Assembly (NCBI GenBank): GCA_964649515.1
Contig: CAZYPV010000015.1
Location: 1-50,677, forward strand
DNA length: 50,677 bases
Direction: 5' to 3'
DNA from: CALKGK01 sp964649515
GTDB taxonomy: Bacteria; Bacteroidota; Bacteroidia; Flavobacteriales_D; Sanyastnellaceae
Shown: positions 1 to 7,776 of the stretch, in pieces
Position numbering within the stretch: position 1 is the stretch's first letter
Layout: every line of letters begins with the position of its first letter
The notes under the pieces: model-generated
Seen by the model: only the letters and a program-made list of their open reading frames with translations
What the model was told of the DNA's origin: nothing
Databases searched by the model: none
Program-made: the position numbers and the translations under genes

Positions 1-155
1 TTTTTGAACGGACCTTCAGGCCAATAGGATTGTAGCTCAGAGAACAGGTATTTGTTTTCATCCACTGATAACCGACCCTCCAAAATAAGTTCATAGGTAC
101 GTGCAAAATGCAGAGAAGTAATCACTGTTTTGTAGGTGTTACTTTCCATTTTCAT
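1..155 (-). CDS. hypothetical protein, 5' part only (runs off left edge)
   Basis: Reading leftwards from an ATG at 155, the frame stays open to the window edge (51 codons) and begins MKMESNTYKTVITSLHFART. Its ATG overlaps the TGA of the 121-codon gene upstream (ATGA at 155-152), the usual sign of translational coupling, and this is the main support for calling it a gene. The visible part is soluble and mixed in charge, with no signal peptide or membrane segment. I do not recognise a family. It is the last visible member of a four-gene minus-strand run that starts at 1384. Confidence 0.55.
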   Translation of the reverse strand, partial: MKMESNTYKTVITSLHFARTYELILEGRLSVDENKYLFSELQSYWPEGPFK

Positions 156-517
156 TTCGATGATGCTTTTACCAATTGATTTGCCAACTGAAGCGCCAAC
201 GCTCTCAATTCCTCCTGTTGCTGCTCATTAAAAATAGGGCGGTATTGCGTTTCACCCCCAAATACTGACTTCTCCTCGTCCACCTGACTGTCCGTAAGCA
301 AGGAAGCGATGGTTTTAATTTTCTCAATAAGCATCTTATCATCCTCTCGCGCTTCTTCCTTGATCAGCTTTTGGTTTACCGAAAACTCTTTTTCTTGAAG
401 TTCGAGCTGTTTCAAAGCGGTATCATGTATTTTTTGATCATTTTCCTGGTTTTTTGATGAAAGGATGTTTGTTGTCATAGATGAATTTGATTTAAAAATT
501 TGATCGAAATGTTTCAT
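152..517 (-). CDS. hypothetical coiled-coil-like protein, 121 aa
   Basis: A small soluble protein beginning MKHFDQIFKSNSSM. Residues from about 25 to 75 are rich in Glu, Lys, Gln and Leu with heptad-like spacing, so a helical or coiled-coil segment is likely. The C-terminal third has a QQQEELRALALQLANQL helix. There is no signal peptide, no membrane segment and no catalytic motif I can name. It lies 31 bp after the 62-aa membrane protein on the same strand, and its stop overlaps the next start by 4 bp, so the genes are probably co-transcribed. An in-frame ATG 13 codons in (MTTNILSS) is an alternative start. Function unknown. Confidence 0.6.
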   Translation of the reverse strand: MKHFDQIFKSNSSMTTNILSSKNQENDQKIHDTALKQLELQEKEFSVNQKLIKEEAREDDKMLIEKIKTIASLLTDSQVDEEKSVFGGETQYRPIFNEQQQEELRALALQLANQLVKASSK

Positions 518-548
518 TCATAGCTACTTGAAAACTGAGCAATCAATT

Positions 549-737
549 CTATTGAGAACCTTGTGCATATTCTTGAATGATTTGAAAAATGATGATCACC
601 CAAAAAACAGGTGCCAAAAAAAACAGCATCCAGCGCTCCCTGTTCGTAAACGGGTTTCCACCAGCGGTGCAGATATCATCGAGCACAAAAGCACAGCAGC
701 ATGAGAAAAAGAAGTAAGTTAAGATTGCTATCAACAT
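549..737 (-). CDS. small membrane protein, 62 aa
   Basis: A short protein with two hydrophobic stretches, residues about 1-18 (MLIAILTYFFFSCCCAFVL) and about 38-54 (MLFFLAPVFWVIIIFQI), separated by a polar loop containing TAGGNPFTNRERW. Two inner-membrane spans are likely. Three consecutive cysteines sit in the first span. It lies 17 bp after the 209-aa gene and 31 bp before the 121-aa gene, all on the minus strand, which supports it as a real operon member despite its size. No family recognised. Confidence 0.5.
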   Translation of the reverse strand: MLIAILTYFFFSCCCAFVLDDICTAGGNPFTNRERWMLFFLAPVFWVIIIFQIIQEYAQGSQ

Positions 738-754
738 AGTATTATCATTTTAAT

Positions 755-1384
755 TTAACATTTTCTCTCCCAGCTTCCATCGCCATTTACATAAGTCATA
801 ACGCTCCTCTCCTCCTTTTCGTATTTCGTAATGAATGCTTGCGGGGCTGAATGCGGTAAATCCTGTGGAACTATGAAGTTAGTGCTGTTAGTACTCGGTC
901 CAAAACAACACACACATTCCCACAAATCACCTTTGCAATCCACATTTCGCACTTCAATCTCACCTTCGTGAATTACGACCACCATCTTACAAACCATTTT
1001 AGGAAGGGCTTGAAGCGCAGAGTGCACTGTTCGGGAGAACATTTGTTTTCTTAATTTAGAAAGTCGCTTAAAGCTTGAGCGCAATAAGATTGAAAGTTCT
1101 AAAGCATCTTCACTCGTCAGTTCTTTCAAGCCATTTGCATGACGCATACACCAAATGTTCAAATCTGACTGTTCAGGCTCACTGCTCCCAAGGAACACAC
1201 AAGACTCCCTCAACTCTTTCAAGGGAAACTTTTTCTTATCATACTTTGGAGAAAGTACCTGAGTGAAGAAAATGCTTGTCCCACAGTGCAAAGTTTCTTG
1301 ATGATCGCTCAGAAATTGACCCAACAAAGAGTGGCTCGAATGAGATAAATGGAGTGAGTGAAAATATTGTTGATGAATCGTCAT
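755..1384 (-). CDS. hypothetical protein, 209 aa
   Basis: First gene of the left-edge minus-strand run. The protein begins MTIHQQYFHSLHLSHSSHSL and is rich in His and Ser at the N-terminus. Residues about 100-130 are basic (SSFKRLSKLRKQMFSR). The C-terminal half has clustered cysteines (DLWECVCCFG) after a hydrophobic strand-like VCKMVVVIHEGEIEV. There is no signal peptide or transmembrane helix. A good Shine-Dalgarno-like GAGGA lies directly upstream of the ATG, inside an inverted repeat (1384-1402). I do not recognise a family. A plus-strand frame inside it (1075-1266) looks like a shadow. Confidence 0.6.
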   Translation of the reverse strand: MTIHQQYFHSLHLSHSSHSLLGQFLSDHQETLHCGTSIFFTQVLSPKYDKKKFPLKELRESCVFLGSSEPEQSDLNIWCMRHANGLKELTSEDALELSILLRSSFKRLSKLRKQMFSRTVHSALQALPKMVCKMVVVIHEGEIEVRNVDCKGDLWECVCCFGPSTNSTNFIVPQDLPHSAPQAFITKYEKEERSVMTYVNGDGSWERKC

Positions 1385-1402
1385 TCCTCAAAAGTTGAGG
1401 AA
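1384..1402 (-). promoter_or_regulatory. inverted repeat overlapping the ribosome-binding site of the 209-aa gene
   Basis: Perfect 7-bp arms (TTCCTCA / TGAGGAA) with a 5-base spacer. In the minus-strand transcript the 3' arm contains the GAGGA that would pair with 16S rRNA, immediately before the ATG. This could be a translation-control hairpin or an operator. It could also be chance, because the arms are short. Confidence 0.3.
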
Positions 1403-1557
1403 AATTGTCAAATAATAAAATTTATAATTCTTACTTCAGAAAATAGCCTCCAAATCTTCGGTGAAATATTTTAGCAAAACATCATGTTGAGAACCCAAAA
1501 CTCCCGTCCATTTCAACGCGCAAGTCCACAGCTAGTGTATTTCAAATGACCTAAATC
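1385..1557. other. 173-bp AT-rich intergenic stretch, upstream of the left-edge operon
   Basis: This lies between the start of the 209-aa gene and the stop of the small membrane protein, both on the minus strand. Apart from the inverted repeat at its left end it holds no clear terminator or consensus TAnnTTTG box. Confidence 0.4.
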
Positions 1558-2037
1558 CTACCCATGCACCCGCGCCACTTGCAAAACAATAAAGATTGCA
1601 AGGAAAATGGCATATTGATAACGCAACCAAAGCAATTTGCTTCCCTTACTTCCTTTTTGATTGAAGTACCTATTGACCAGTGCAGCCCCTAATGCGGCTA
1701 ACGCAAAACCCGCAATGATATCAGCAAGTACGAGATAATCTTCGGGCTTGTTTTTCAGTAAGAGAAAGATAAAACTCAGCACGAGGAGGAAAAGCGAATA
1801 AACGAGAAACCCTCTTGCGAGAAGTGTTGTTCCTTGGAGTACATTTTTGAGGTCTGCAAGAGGCCAAAAAACCCAAATTGATAATAGAATCATGGTCAAG
1901 GAATGCGGAAACCCCACAACTTTTGCCACAAATAGCACAAGAAGGGATATGATTAGGTGTCCGTACAAACTTAATCCACGACCTTCATCATTCACATAGA
2001 AAACGATTTGACTCAATATTGATTGGCTAAACGGCAT
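1558..2037 (-). CDS. multi-pass membrane protein, about 159 aa
   Basis: An integral membrane protein. From the chosen ATG (MPFSQSILSQ) there are about five hydrophobic segments: residues 25-43, 48-62, 75-95, 103-121 and 139-155. A charged KNKPED loop follows the third, and the C-terminus is short (QVARVHG). It has 4-prenyltransferase-like spacing of helices but no aspartate-rich motif, so I do not name a family. The open frame continues upstream to the assembly gap at 2099. I chose the ATG at 2037 because the codons before it (KKIIKFHQNPEI) look like AT-rich leader rather than protein. The true start could lie in the gap. Confidence 0.55.
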   Translation of the reverse strand: MPFSQSILSQIVFYVNDEGRGLSLYGHLIISLLVLFVAKVVGFPHSLTMILLSIWVFWPLADLKNVLQGTTLLARGFLVYSLFLLVLSFIFLLLKNKPEDYLVLADIIAGFALAALGAALVNRYFNQKGSKGSKLLWLRYQYAIFLAIFIVLQVARVHG

Positions 2038-2098
2038 TATTTCAGGATTTTGATGGAATTTAATAATTTTTTTTGAATTGACTTTCTCCCCCGCTGCC

Positions 2099-2198
2099 NN
2101 NNNNNNNNNNNNNNNNNNNNNNNNNNNNNNNNNNNNNNNNNNNNNNNNNNNNNNNNNNNNNNNNNNNNNNNNNNNNNNNNNNNNNNNNNNNNNNNNNN
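2099..2198. other. assembly gap (100 N)
   Basis: A run of exactly 100 N, the conventional filler for a gap of unknown size. It hides the 3' end of dusB and possibly the upstream region of the membrane protein. Unlike the other three gaps, I see no duplicated sequence on its two sides, so real sequence is probably missing here. Confidence 0.98.
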
Positions 2199-3184
2199 AA
2201 GTCGAAGGCACCAAACTCCGCCTCAATCTCATCAAAACGCTCAAACAATAAGGTCGGCTCCATCTCGGTAACCAAGGCCATGCGGTATTCTTTAAAATGA
2301 GGGATACCTTTGAAATAATTAGCATAGTGGCGACGCATTTCAACAATGCCCAAACGATCGCCTTTCCACTTGATCGACATTTCCAAGTGTTGGCGTGCGG
2401 CCTTGATTCTATCGAGAACCGTTGCTGTTGGCAAATGCTCTCCCGTATTTAAGAAGTGCTTGATTTCATTGAAGATCCAAGGATTTCCGATACTGGCCCT
2501 ACCGATCATGATGCCGTCCACTTCATAGCGGTTTTTGTATTCCAGAGCTTTTTCTGGCGTGTCGATATCTCCATTCCCAAAAACAGGAATGTGCATGCGC
2601 GGATTGTTCTTCACGGCAGAAATCAAGGTCCAATCGGCTTCACCTTTGTACATCTGCTTGCGCGTTCTTCCGTGAATGCTGATGGCTTGGATGCCCACGT
2701 CTTGAAGCCGTTCAGCCACCTCAACGATGTACTTACTATTGTCGTCCCAACCCAAACGGGTTTTCACGGTAACGGGCAAAGAGGTGGAATTCACAATCTC
2801 CTTGGTCATGGAAACCATCTTGGGAATGTCTTGCAAAATTCCGGCTCCGGCTCCTTTGCAGGCGACCTTTTTTACCGGACAACCATAATTGATGTCGATA
2901 ATGTCAGGATTACTCGCTGCGGTGATCTCCGTGGCTTGTTTCATCGATTCAATCTCTGAACCGAAGATTTGGATTCCGATGGGGCGCTCATACTCGAAAA
3001 TATCGAGTTTCTGAACACTTTTAGCCGCATCTCGAATGAGTCCTTCCGAAGAAATGAACTCCGTGTACATCAAATCCGCACCGTGTTGCTTGCACAGGGC
3101 GCGGAAAGGAGGGTCGCTCACGTCCTCCATGGGAGCGAGAAGCAGCGGAAAATCTCCTAAATCTATGTTTCCTATTTTTGCCAT
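2199..3184 (-). CDS. dusB: tRNA-dihydrouridine synthase B (3' end lost in gap)
   Basis: This FMN-dependent enzyme reduces specific uridines to dihydrouridine in the tRNA D-loop. The N-terminal barrel begins with LLLAPMEDVSDPPFRALC, the typical Dus flavin-binding opening. It is followed by INYGCPVKKVACKGAGAG at about residues 98-114, TVKTRLGWD, ISIHGRTRKQMYKGEADW and VFGNGDI, then a GIMIGRASIGNPWIF phosphate-binding segment. These give a clear DusB/NifR3-type assignment. About 328 residues are visible, close to full family length, so only a few C-terminal residues should be missing. I start at MAKIGN (3184) and not the ATG at 3232, because family homology begins there and a -7 box lies between the two. 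It is divergent from the CPBP protease gene. Confidence 0.93.
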
Positions 3185-3199
3185 CCGAGGAATTGCCTC

Positions 3200-3216
3200 A
3201 ACTTTGTGCAAAGTTA
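3200..3216 (-). promoter_or_regulatory. candidate dusB promoter -7 box within a palindrome
   Basis: On the minus strand TAACTTTGC (3216-3208) matches the Bacteroidetes -7 consensus TAnnTTTG and would give a leader of about 20 nt to the dusB ATG at 3184. The same bases form the inverted repeat AACTTTG-TG-CAAAGTT (3200-3215). No good -33 TTG was identified, so this rests on the -7 match and its position. Confidence 0.4.
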
Positions 3217-3231
3217 CGAAAACCCCATCCA

Positions 3232-4203
3232 ATGCGTCGCGTATTTGAATCCTTCCCGCTCTCCTTTCGATTTGTCTTCATCGTGCCCCTCATTGTGGTG
3301 GGCTATGTGGTGGGAATGCTGGTAGGTATTTTGGGCTGTATGGCCTACGGTTACGGTCCGCAAGAGGCCATTGATTTGCTCAGTGATTTTCAAAACACCA
3401 GCGATGTGGGCATTTTGCGAATTCTCCAAACGGCCTTTCAACTGGGTGGTTTTCTGCTTCCTGCCTTCTTTTTTGTTTGGATGTTTGGCCGCTCATCGGT
3501 GAACGAATACATGCTGCGCAAACCCAACATTACTTGGCTTTTGGTTCCCCTCATCACAATTTTAAGCTTGCCCATCATGGAAGTTCTGATCAACTTCAAC
3601 CAAAAGATGATTCCCGCAAGCAGTTCTTGGGGTGCTGCTTTGCGCGAACAGGAAGCCGTAGCCGAAAGCATGATGGAACAGCTCCTCGCCATGGACGGAA
3701 CAGGCGATCTATTGCTCATGCTCGTCATTGCAGCTGTTGTTCCTGCCATTGCAGAAGAGTTTTTGTTTCGTGGATTGATTCAGAACCAATTGAGTAAATG
3801 GACCAAAAATGTGCACTTGGGGATCTGGATCAGCGCCATCTTATTCAGCGCCATCCACATGCAGTTTTTGGGGTTCTTTCCACGACTGGTTTTGGGGGCG
3901 CTTTTTGGCTATCTGGTGATCCACACTGGGAGCATTTGGACGGCAGTTCTGGCCCATTTTTTACACAATGCTTTCAGTGTGTTTGGGCTCTATTACCTTC
4001 AGCACAATCCCACACTAACCGAAGAACAACTCGAACAAGTGGGGACTCAACCGCTGCAATTGGTGTTCATTCTTTTGGCCTTGGGCATTATTGGCGGGGC
4101 ATTCATGAAGAAAAGTCAATGGCCCAAATGGAAAGCAGCATACCTTGCTAACCCTGTGAAGCCTTTAACCATGCCTCCGCAAACACCAGATCATCAGGAG
4201 TAG
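3232..4203 (+). CDS. CPBP-family (CAAX-like) intramembrane metalloprotease
   Basis: A polytopic membrane protein of about 323 residues. It carries the three CPBP/Abi motifs in the expected order: AEEFLFRG (E175, E176, R180), a histidine in the next helix (SAIHMQF, H209), and AHFLHNAF (H242 and N246). The two glutamates and the histidines form the presumed metal site. At least seven hydrophobic segments are visible, starting with RFVFIVPLIVVGYVVGMLVG. Bacterial members act in proteolysis, bacteriocin self-protection or unknown processing; the substrate here is unknown. I use the ATG at 3232 because the codons from the earlier ATG at 3178 run through the dusB start and promoter. Its last 56 bp overlap the 3' end of ispD on the opposite strand. 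Confidence 0.85.
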   Translation: MRRVFESFPLSFRFVFIVPLIVVGYVVGMLVGILGCMAYGYGPQEAIDLLSDFQNTSDVGILRILQTAFQLGGFLLPAFFFVWMFGRSSVNEYMLRKPNITWLLVPLITILSLPIMEVLINFNQKMIPASSSWGAALREQEAVAESMMEQLLAMDGTGDLLLMLVIAAVVPAIAEEFLFRGLIQNQLSKWTKNVHLGIWISAILFSAIHMQFLGFFPRLVLGALFGYLVIHTGSIWTAVLAHFLHNAFSVFGLYYLQHNPTLTEEQLEQVGTQPLQLVFILLALGIIGGAFMKKSQWPKWKAAYLANPVKPLTMPPQTPDHQE

Positions 4204-4825
4204 TCATCTTCACATTCTCTCGATTTCCTTCTACGAGTTGTATTTTGTGTCCGAAAGCCTCCACCACGGAAGCATCATCGGTAAACTCTTCTTTATATGT
4301 TTGTTGGTAAGCTTCGCGAAGCATACTCAAAGCAAAGCATTGAGGAGTTTGTACCAATCTGAAATCGGAACGGTCTTCTGCAATGGAAGACGTGCCATGA
4401 ACTTTTCGGATGCTATCCACTAAGGTCACCACGGGGATGGCCGCTCCTTGTTCTTCGGCCATGGTAAAGCAACGTTCAATGCACGCTTTTGAAGGGAAAG
4501 GACGTACTGCGTCGTGTACAGCTACCACTCCTTCTTCGGCTTTTACAGCGTCCAAGCCATTTTTAACGGAGTGAAAACGCTCAGCACCACCGTCCACCAC
4601 GGCTACAGGATGATCGAAATGCTGTTCTCGACATTGCTCATGCCAAAAATCAACATAATTGGGATGCATCACCAAGACAATCTCCAGCTCGGGATAGACC
4701 GACAGGAATTGATCCAAGGTATGAAACAGCAGCGGTTTTCCGTTCAGCTTCAAAAACTGCTTGGGGATAGCGGTACGCATGCGAGTCCCTGTTCCTCCGG
4801 CTACTACAATGAGGGCTTTCTTCAT
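4148..4825 (-). CDS. ispD: 2-C-methyl-D-erythritol 4-phosphate cytidylyltransferase
   Basis: The third step of the MEP isoprenoid pathway: transfer of CMP from CTP to methylerythritol phosphate. The N-terminal nucleotide-binding loop is present as VVAGGTGTRMRTAIPKQFL. It is followed by PLLFHTLDQF, the substrate-site VAVHDAVRPFPS, a TLVDSIRKV strand, LVQTPQCF and the C-terminal FTDDASVVEAFGHKIQLVEGNRENVKMTTPDDL. At 225 aa it is of normal family length. It starts just downstream of the terminator that closes the superoxide dismutase transcript, so it probably has its own promoter. It converges with and overlaps the CPBP protease gene by 56 bp. Confidence 0.95.
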   Translation of the reverse strand: MKKALIVVAGGTGTRMRTAIPKQFLKLNGKPLLFHTLDQFLSVYPELEIVLVMHPNYVDFWHEQCREQHFDHPVAVVDGGAERFHSVKNGLDAVKAEEGVVAVHDAVRPFPSKACIERCFTMAEEQGAAIPVVTLVDSIRKVHGTSSIAEDRSDFRLVQTPQCFALSMLREAYQQTYKEEFTDDASVVEAFGHKIQLVEGNRENVKMTTPDDLVFAEAWLKASQG

Positions 4826-4840
4826 TCAGCTAAAATAAAA

Positions 4841-4872
4841 GAACCCTCATGGACCGAGGCCAATGAGGGTTC
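4841..4872 (-). terminator. rho-independent terminator after sod
   Basis: A hairpin with arms GAACCCTCAT and ATGAGGGTTC separated by 12 bases. On the minus strand it is followed by TTTTATTTTA. It lies between the sod stop (4901) and the ispD start (4825), so it ends the deaminase-S41-sod transcript. Confidence 0.75.
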
Positions 4873-4900
4873 CAAATAAATCATTTCGCTACGAATTCAA

Positions 4901-5506
4901 TTATTTCGCAGCCGCATAGCGTTTTGCTACCTCATCCCAATTGATCACATTGAAAAATGCCGAGATGTAGTCTGGGCGACGGTTTTGGTAGTTCAAGTAA
5001 TATGCATGTTCCCAAACGTCAAGACCAAGAATGGGTGTTCCTTCGCAACCAACACCGGGCATCAAAGGGTTATCTTGATTTGCAGAAGAGCAAACTTCTA
5101 ACTTTCCGTCACTGTTCACACAAAGCCATGCCCAACCAGAACCAAAGCGCGTTGCAGCAGCAGCGGCAAATTTTTCTTTGAAGGCGTCATAAGAGCCGAA
5201 AGTAGCATCAATGTCTGCCGCTAAGTCTCCACTTGGGTTTCCACCACCGTTGGGCGACATCACTTCCCAGAACAAGCAGTGATTGTAGTATCCGCCTCCG
5301 TTATTTCTCACAGCGGCATTGTCTGTTCCTTTAGCACAGATCTCTTCAATGCTCATGCCTTCCATCGCTGTTCCTTCGATGGCTGCATTCAATTTAGAAG
5401 TATATCCAGCGTGGTGTTTGCTGTGGTGAATTTCCATTGTTCGAGCGTCAATGTTCGGCTCCAATGCGTCGTAAGCGTAAGGTAGTTTAGGGAGTTCGAA
5501 AGCCAT
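4901..5506 (-). CDS. sodA: superoxide dismutase, Fe/Mn family
   Basis: Dismutates superoxide in the cytoplasm; no signal peptide. All four metal ligands are in place: H27 (EIHHSKHH), H76 (YYNHCLFW), D163 and H167 (LDVWEHAYYLNYQNRRPDY). The GGGYYNHCLFWEVMSPNGGG segment is closer to manganese-type or cambialistic enzymes than to classical FeSOD, so sodA is the better guess, but metal use cannot be settled by sequence. At 201 aa it is of normal length. It lies 26 bp after the S41 protease gene on the same strand, is probably co-transcribed with it, and is followed by a strong terminator. Confidence 0.95.
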   Translation of the reverse strand: MAFELPKLPYAYDALEPNIDARTMEIHHSKHHAGYTSKLNAAIEGTAMEGMSIEEICAKGTDNAAVRNNGGGYYNHCLFWEVMSPNGGGNPSGDLAADIDATFGSYDAFKEKFAAAAATRFGSGWAWLCVNSDGKLEVCSSANQDNPLMPGVGCEGTPILGLDVWEHAYYLNYQNRRPDYISAFFNVINWDEVAKRYAAAK

Positions 5507-5532
5507 AATAAACTGTGTTTTTCGTGTGTATA

Positions 5533-7248
5533 TTAATTTAATTGTTCTTGTGCGTCCAACACTTGCTGACCCAAAAGGTTCAATTTCCCATCGGTCACAA
5601 TGTACTGGTCGTATTGATTGATCACGTCCAAAGCGACGCGATAAATATTATCGTCTTCAAGCAAAACGCGGTAATACGCTTCTTCCCCGAATTGATTTCT
5701 TGCAATATAGGCCATGATTCGCAGTTGAATCACTTTCTTGCTTCTTTCGATTCCAAAACGGTCTTTCACAATTCCGTCTTGTTCTGCCATCGCGTAGAAT
5801 TCTTCCAAATCTTCGTTGCTCAAAGTAAAGTTAGCCAGGAAGTCGTTCACGTCCTCATACTTTTCAAGTGCTGTACGCTCACGTTCAACATACTCAAATC
5901 CATAACGTCTGAAGCTACCACTGTATGAAAGTTCTGTTAAATACGCGCTTCCGCCTACAGTATCAATGGGTACAAAGATGTCTGGCATGATTCCACCACC
6001 TCCATAAACAATGCGTCCTTCCGGAGTTCTGTATTGCAAACTATCGGCAAACTGGATGCTATCAGCACTCATCAATTCTCCGTGGTCAAAGCGATCGTAG
6101 TAATCGTTCTCATAATCTACTCCTTCTCCGTACGGTTTTTGAATGGACCGGCCTGTTGGGGTGTAGTATCTGGCCACTGTGAGGCGCAGTGCTGATTCAT
6201 CGGGCAAGGCAATTTCATTTTGAACGAGGCCTTTTCCGAAAGACCTTCTTCCTACGGTAATCGATCGGTCTTGATCTTGCAAGGCCCCCGCTAGGATCTC
6301 ACTGGCACTGGCACTTCCTTGGTTGATGAGCACCACCACATCCATGTCTCTAAACCGGCCATTGACCCTGCTTTTGTAGTCTCTTCTAGGGTCGTTTTTT
6401 CCTTCGGTGTACACAATCAATTGTCCGCTATCCAAGAATTCCTCCACCATTGGGATGCAAGAATTAAGGTAGCCTCCTCCGTTCCCTCGCAGGTCGATCA
6501 TGAGTTTTTTCGCTCCTTGGGCACTCAATGAATTCACTCCATCCATGAACTCTTCGTAGGTGTTTTTCGCGAAACGAGTAATTTTTATGTAGCCCACTTC
6601 ATCGCTCACCATGACCGACGCGACCACAGAATAAATGGGAATGCGATCGCGCACAATTTGAAATTGAAGGAGTTCGTCGTTGTTGCGTCGTTGAATACCC
6701 AAGTTCACCAAAGTGCCTTTTTCACCTTTGAGCAATTTCATCACTTTGTCATTGGTTAAGCCTTTCCCAGCGATGTTTTCACCATCCACCTCCACAATCC
6801 GGTCGCCCGGAGCAATTCCAGCGCTTTCACTTGGGCCTCCCTCGATGGGATTCACCACCATAAGCGTATCTCTCTGGATCATGAACTCCACGCCAATGCC
6901 CTCGAAATTTCCCTCCAAGGGTTCTTGCATCGAGGCCATTTCTTCTGGGGAGATGTAATAGGAATGCGGATCGAGTTTTTCCAGCATGCTTCGAATAGCA
7001 TCGTCAATGAGTGCCTTTTTCTCTACGGAATCCACATACATTTCATCGATTTTGTTGATGATGTTCACCAACTTATTGGGATTGTCTTCGTTGCTCGAAC
7101 CGGGAACCAATGGAGCTCCGTTAGAACTGAGGAAAGAACCTGCATATATCCCAATAATCAGGAATAAAGCGCAAATAAAAGGGAACATCAAAGAACTTGT
7201 GCTCTTCTTTGCGCCATTGTTGGTGTACTGATCAATGCGATCGCTCAT
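5533..7248 (-). CDS. S41 family C-terminal processing protease (CtpA/Prc type)
   Basis: A membrane-anchored periplasmic serine protease of 571 aa. One N-terminal transmembrane segment (residues 21-40, MFPFICALFLIIGIYAGSFL) is followed by a helical region. A PDZ domain covers about 112-200 (GIGVEF, GIAPGDRIVEVDG), and the S41 catalytic core covers about 215-400 (LRGNGGGYL, QGSASASEILAGALQD, RRSFGKGLVQ). By alignment with the Prc pattern the catalytic dyad is S314 and K339, 25 residues apart as in the family. A C-terminal extension of about 170 residues (TALEKYEDVNDFLANF onward) is usual in Bacteroidetes members. It is adjacent to dCMP deaminase upstream (2 bp) and sod downstream. Confidence 0.93.
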   Translation of the reverse strand: MSDRIDQYTNNGAKKSTSSLMFPFICALFLIIGIYAGSFLSSNGAPLVPGSSNEDNPNKLVNIINKIDEMYVDSVEKKALIDDAIRSMLEKLDPHSYYISPEEMASMQEPLEGNFEGIGVEFMIQRDTLMVVNPIEGGPSESAGIAPGDRIVEVDGENIAGKGLTNDKVMKLLKGEKGTLVNLGIQRRNNDELLQFQIVRDRIPIYSVVASVMVSDEVGYIKITRFAKNTYEEFMDGVNSLSAQGAKKLMIDLRGNGGGYLNSCIPMVEEFLDSGQLIVYTEGKNDPRRDYKSRVNGRFRDMDVVVLINQGSASASEILAGALQDQDRSITVGRRSFGKGLVQNEIALPDESALRLTVARYYTPTGRSIQKPYGEGVDYENDYYDRFDHGELMSADSIQFADSLQYRTPEGRIVYGGGGIMPDIFVPIDTVGGSAYLTELSYSGSFRRYGFEYVERERTALEKYEDVNDFLANFTLSNEDLEEFYAMAEQDGIVKDRFGIERSKKVIQLRIMAYIARNQFGEEAYYRVLLEDDNIYRVALDVINQYDQYIVTDGKLNLLGQQVLDAQEQLN

Positions 7249-7250
7249 AC

Positions 7251-7700
7251 TTAGGGTTGTTCAATTTGTACCACTTCTATTCCTGACTTCTTCAAAAAAG
7301 TCACACCGCTGATGTCCTTGTAAGCCACAGAATAAACGACCCGCTTAATTCCGGCTTGGAGGATCATCTTTGCGCAATCTTTGCAGGGCGAAAGGGTAAT
7401 GTAGAGGGTACCATTTTCAGCACTGTTGTTCGACCGCGCAATTTTGGTGATGGCATTGGCTTCTGCGTGCAGCACATACCAATGCGTACTTCCTTCATCA
7501 TCTTCACAAGCATTGGGGAATCCACTGGGGGTCCCGTTGTACCCGTCTGAGATGATCATACCATTCCGAACAATCAAAGCCCCAACTTGTTTTCGGGTGC
7601 AATGAGATAAGGTGGCCCATTCTGACGCCATACGAAGGTATGCACGGTCGTATCGCTCTTGTTTCTCCTGATCTTTGTATGTCAGTGCCTCTTGCTCCAT
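7251..7700 (-). CDS. dCMP/deoxycytidylate deaminase (ComEB-like)
   Basis: A zinc-dependent deaminase converting dCMP to dUMP for thymidylate synthesis. The zinc ligands are H78 in HAEANAI, with E80 as the proton shuttle, and C106 and C109 in PCKDCAKM. Other family segments are NGMIISDGYNGTPSGFPNAC and IKRVVYSVAYKD. At 149 aa it is of normal length. It is the first gene of a tight minus-strand run with the S41 protease (2-bp spacing) and sod. A TAAATTTG box lies very close upstream (7718-7711). Confidence 0.92.
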   Translation of the reverse strand: MEQEALTYKDQEKQERYDRAYLRMASEWATLSHCTRKQVGALIVRNGMIISDGYNGTPSGFPNACEDDEGSTHWYVLHAEANAITKIARSNNSAENGTLYITLSPCKDCAKMILQAGIKRVVYSVAYKDISGVTFLKKSGIEVVQIEQP

Positions 7701-7710
7701 TGAAAAAGCT

Positions 7711-7718
7711 CAAATTTA
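7711..7718 (-). promoter_or_regulatory. possible -7 box for the deaminase operon
   Basis: TAAATTTG on the minus strand fits TAnnTTTG, but it would leave only about 6 nt of leader before the ATG at 7700, and no -33 element is evident. Weak. Confidence 0.25.
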
Positions 7719-7776
7719 ACAAGTCGTGAAAGAAAACGCTTGGTCTTTCAAGGAAATTGACAAAATTTGACACACC

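Noticed and set aside
2060..2198. Extension of dusB and the small membrane protein through the N run
   Set aside because: Translation through N is meaningless; both genes are cut back to sequenced bases.
2456..2959. 167-codon plus-strand open frame antisense to dusB
   Set aside because: It lies fully within dusB, which has unmistakable family motifs; the antisense protein has no recognisable features.
3178..3231. Upstream ATG start for the CPBP protease
   Set aside because: It would place the N-terminus across the dusB start codon and promoter; the hydrophobic start from 3232 fits better.
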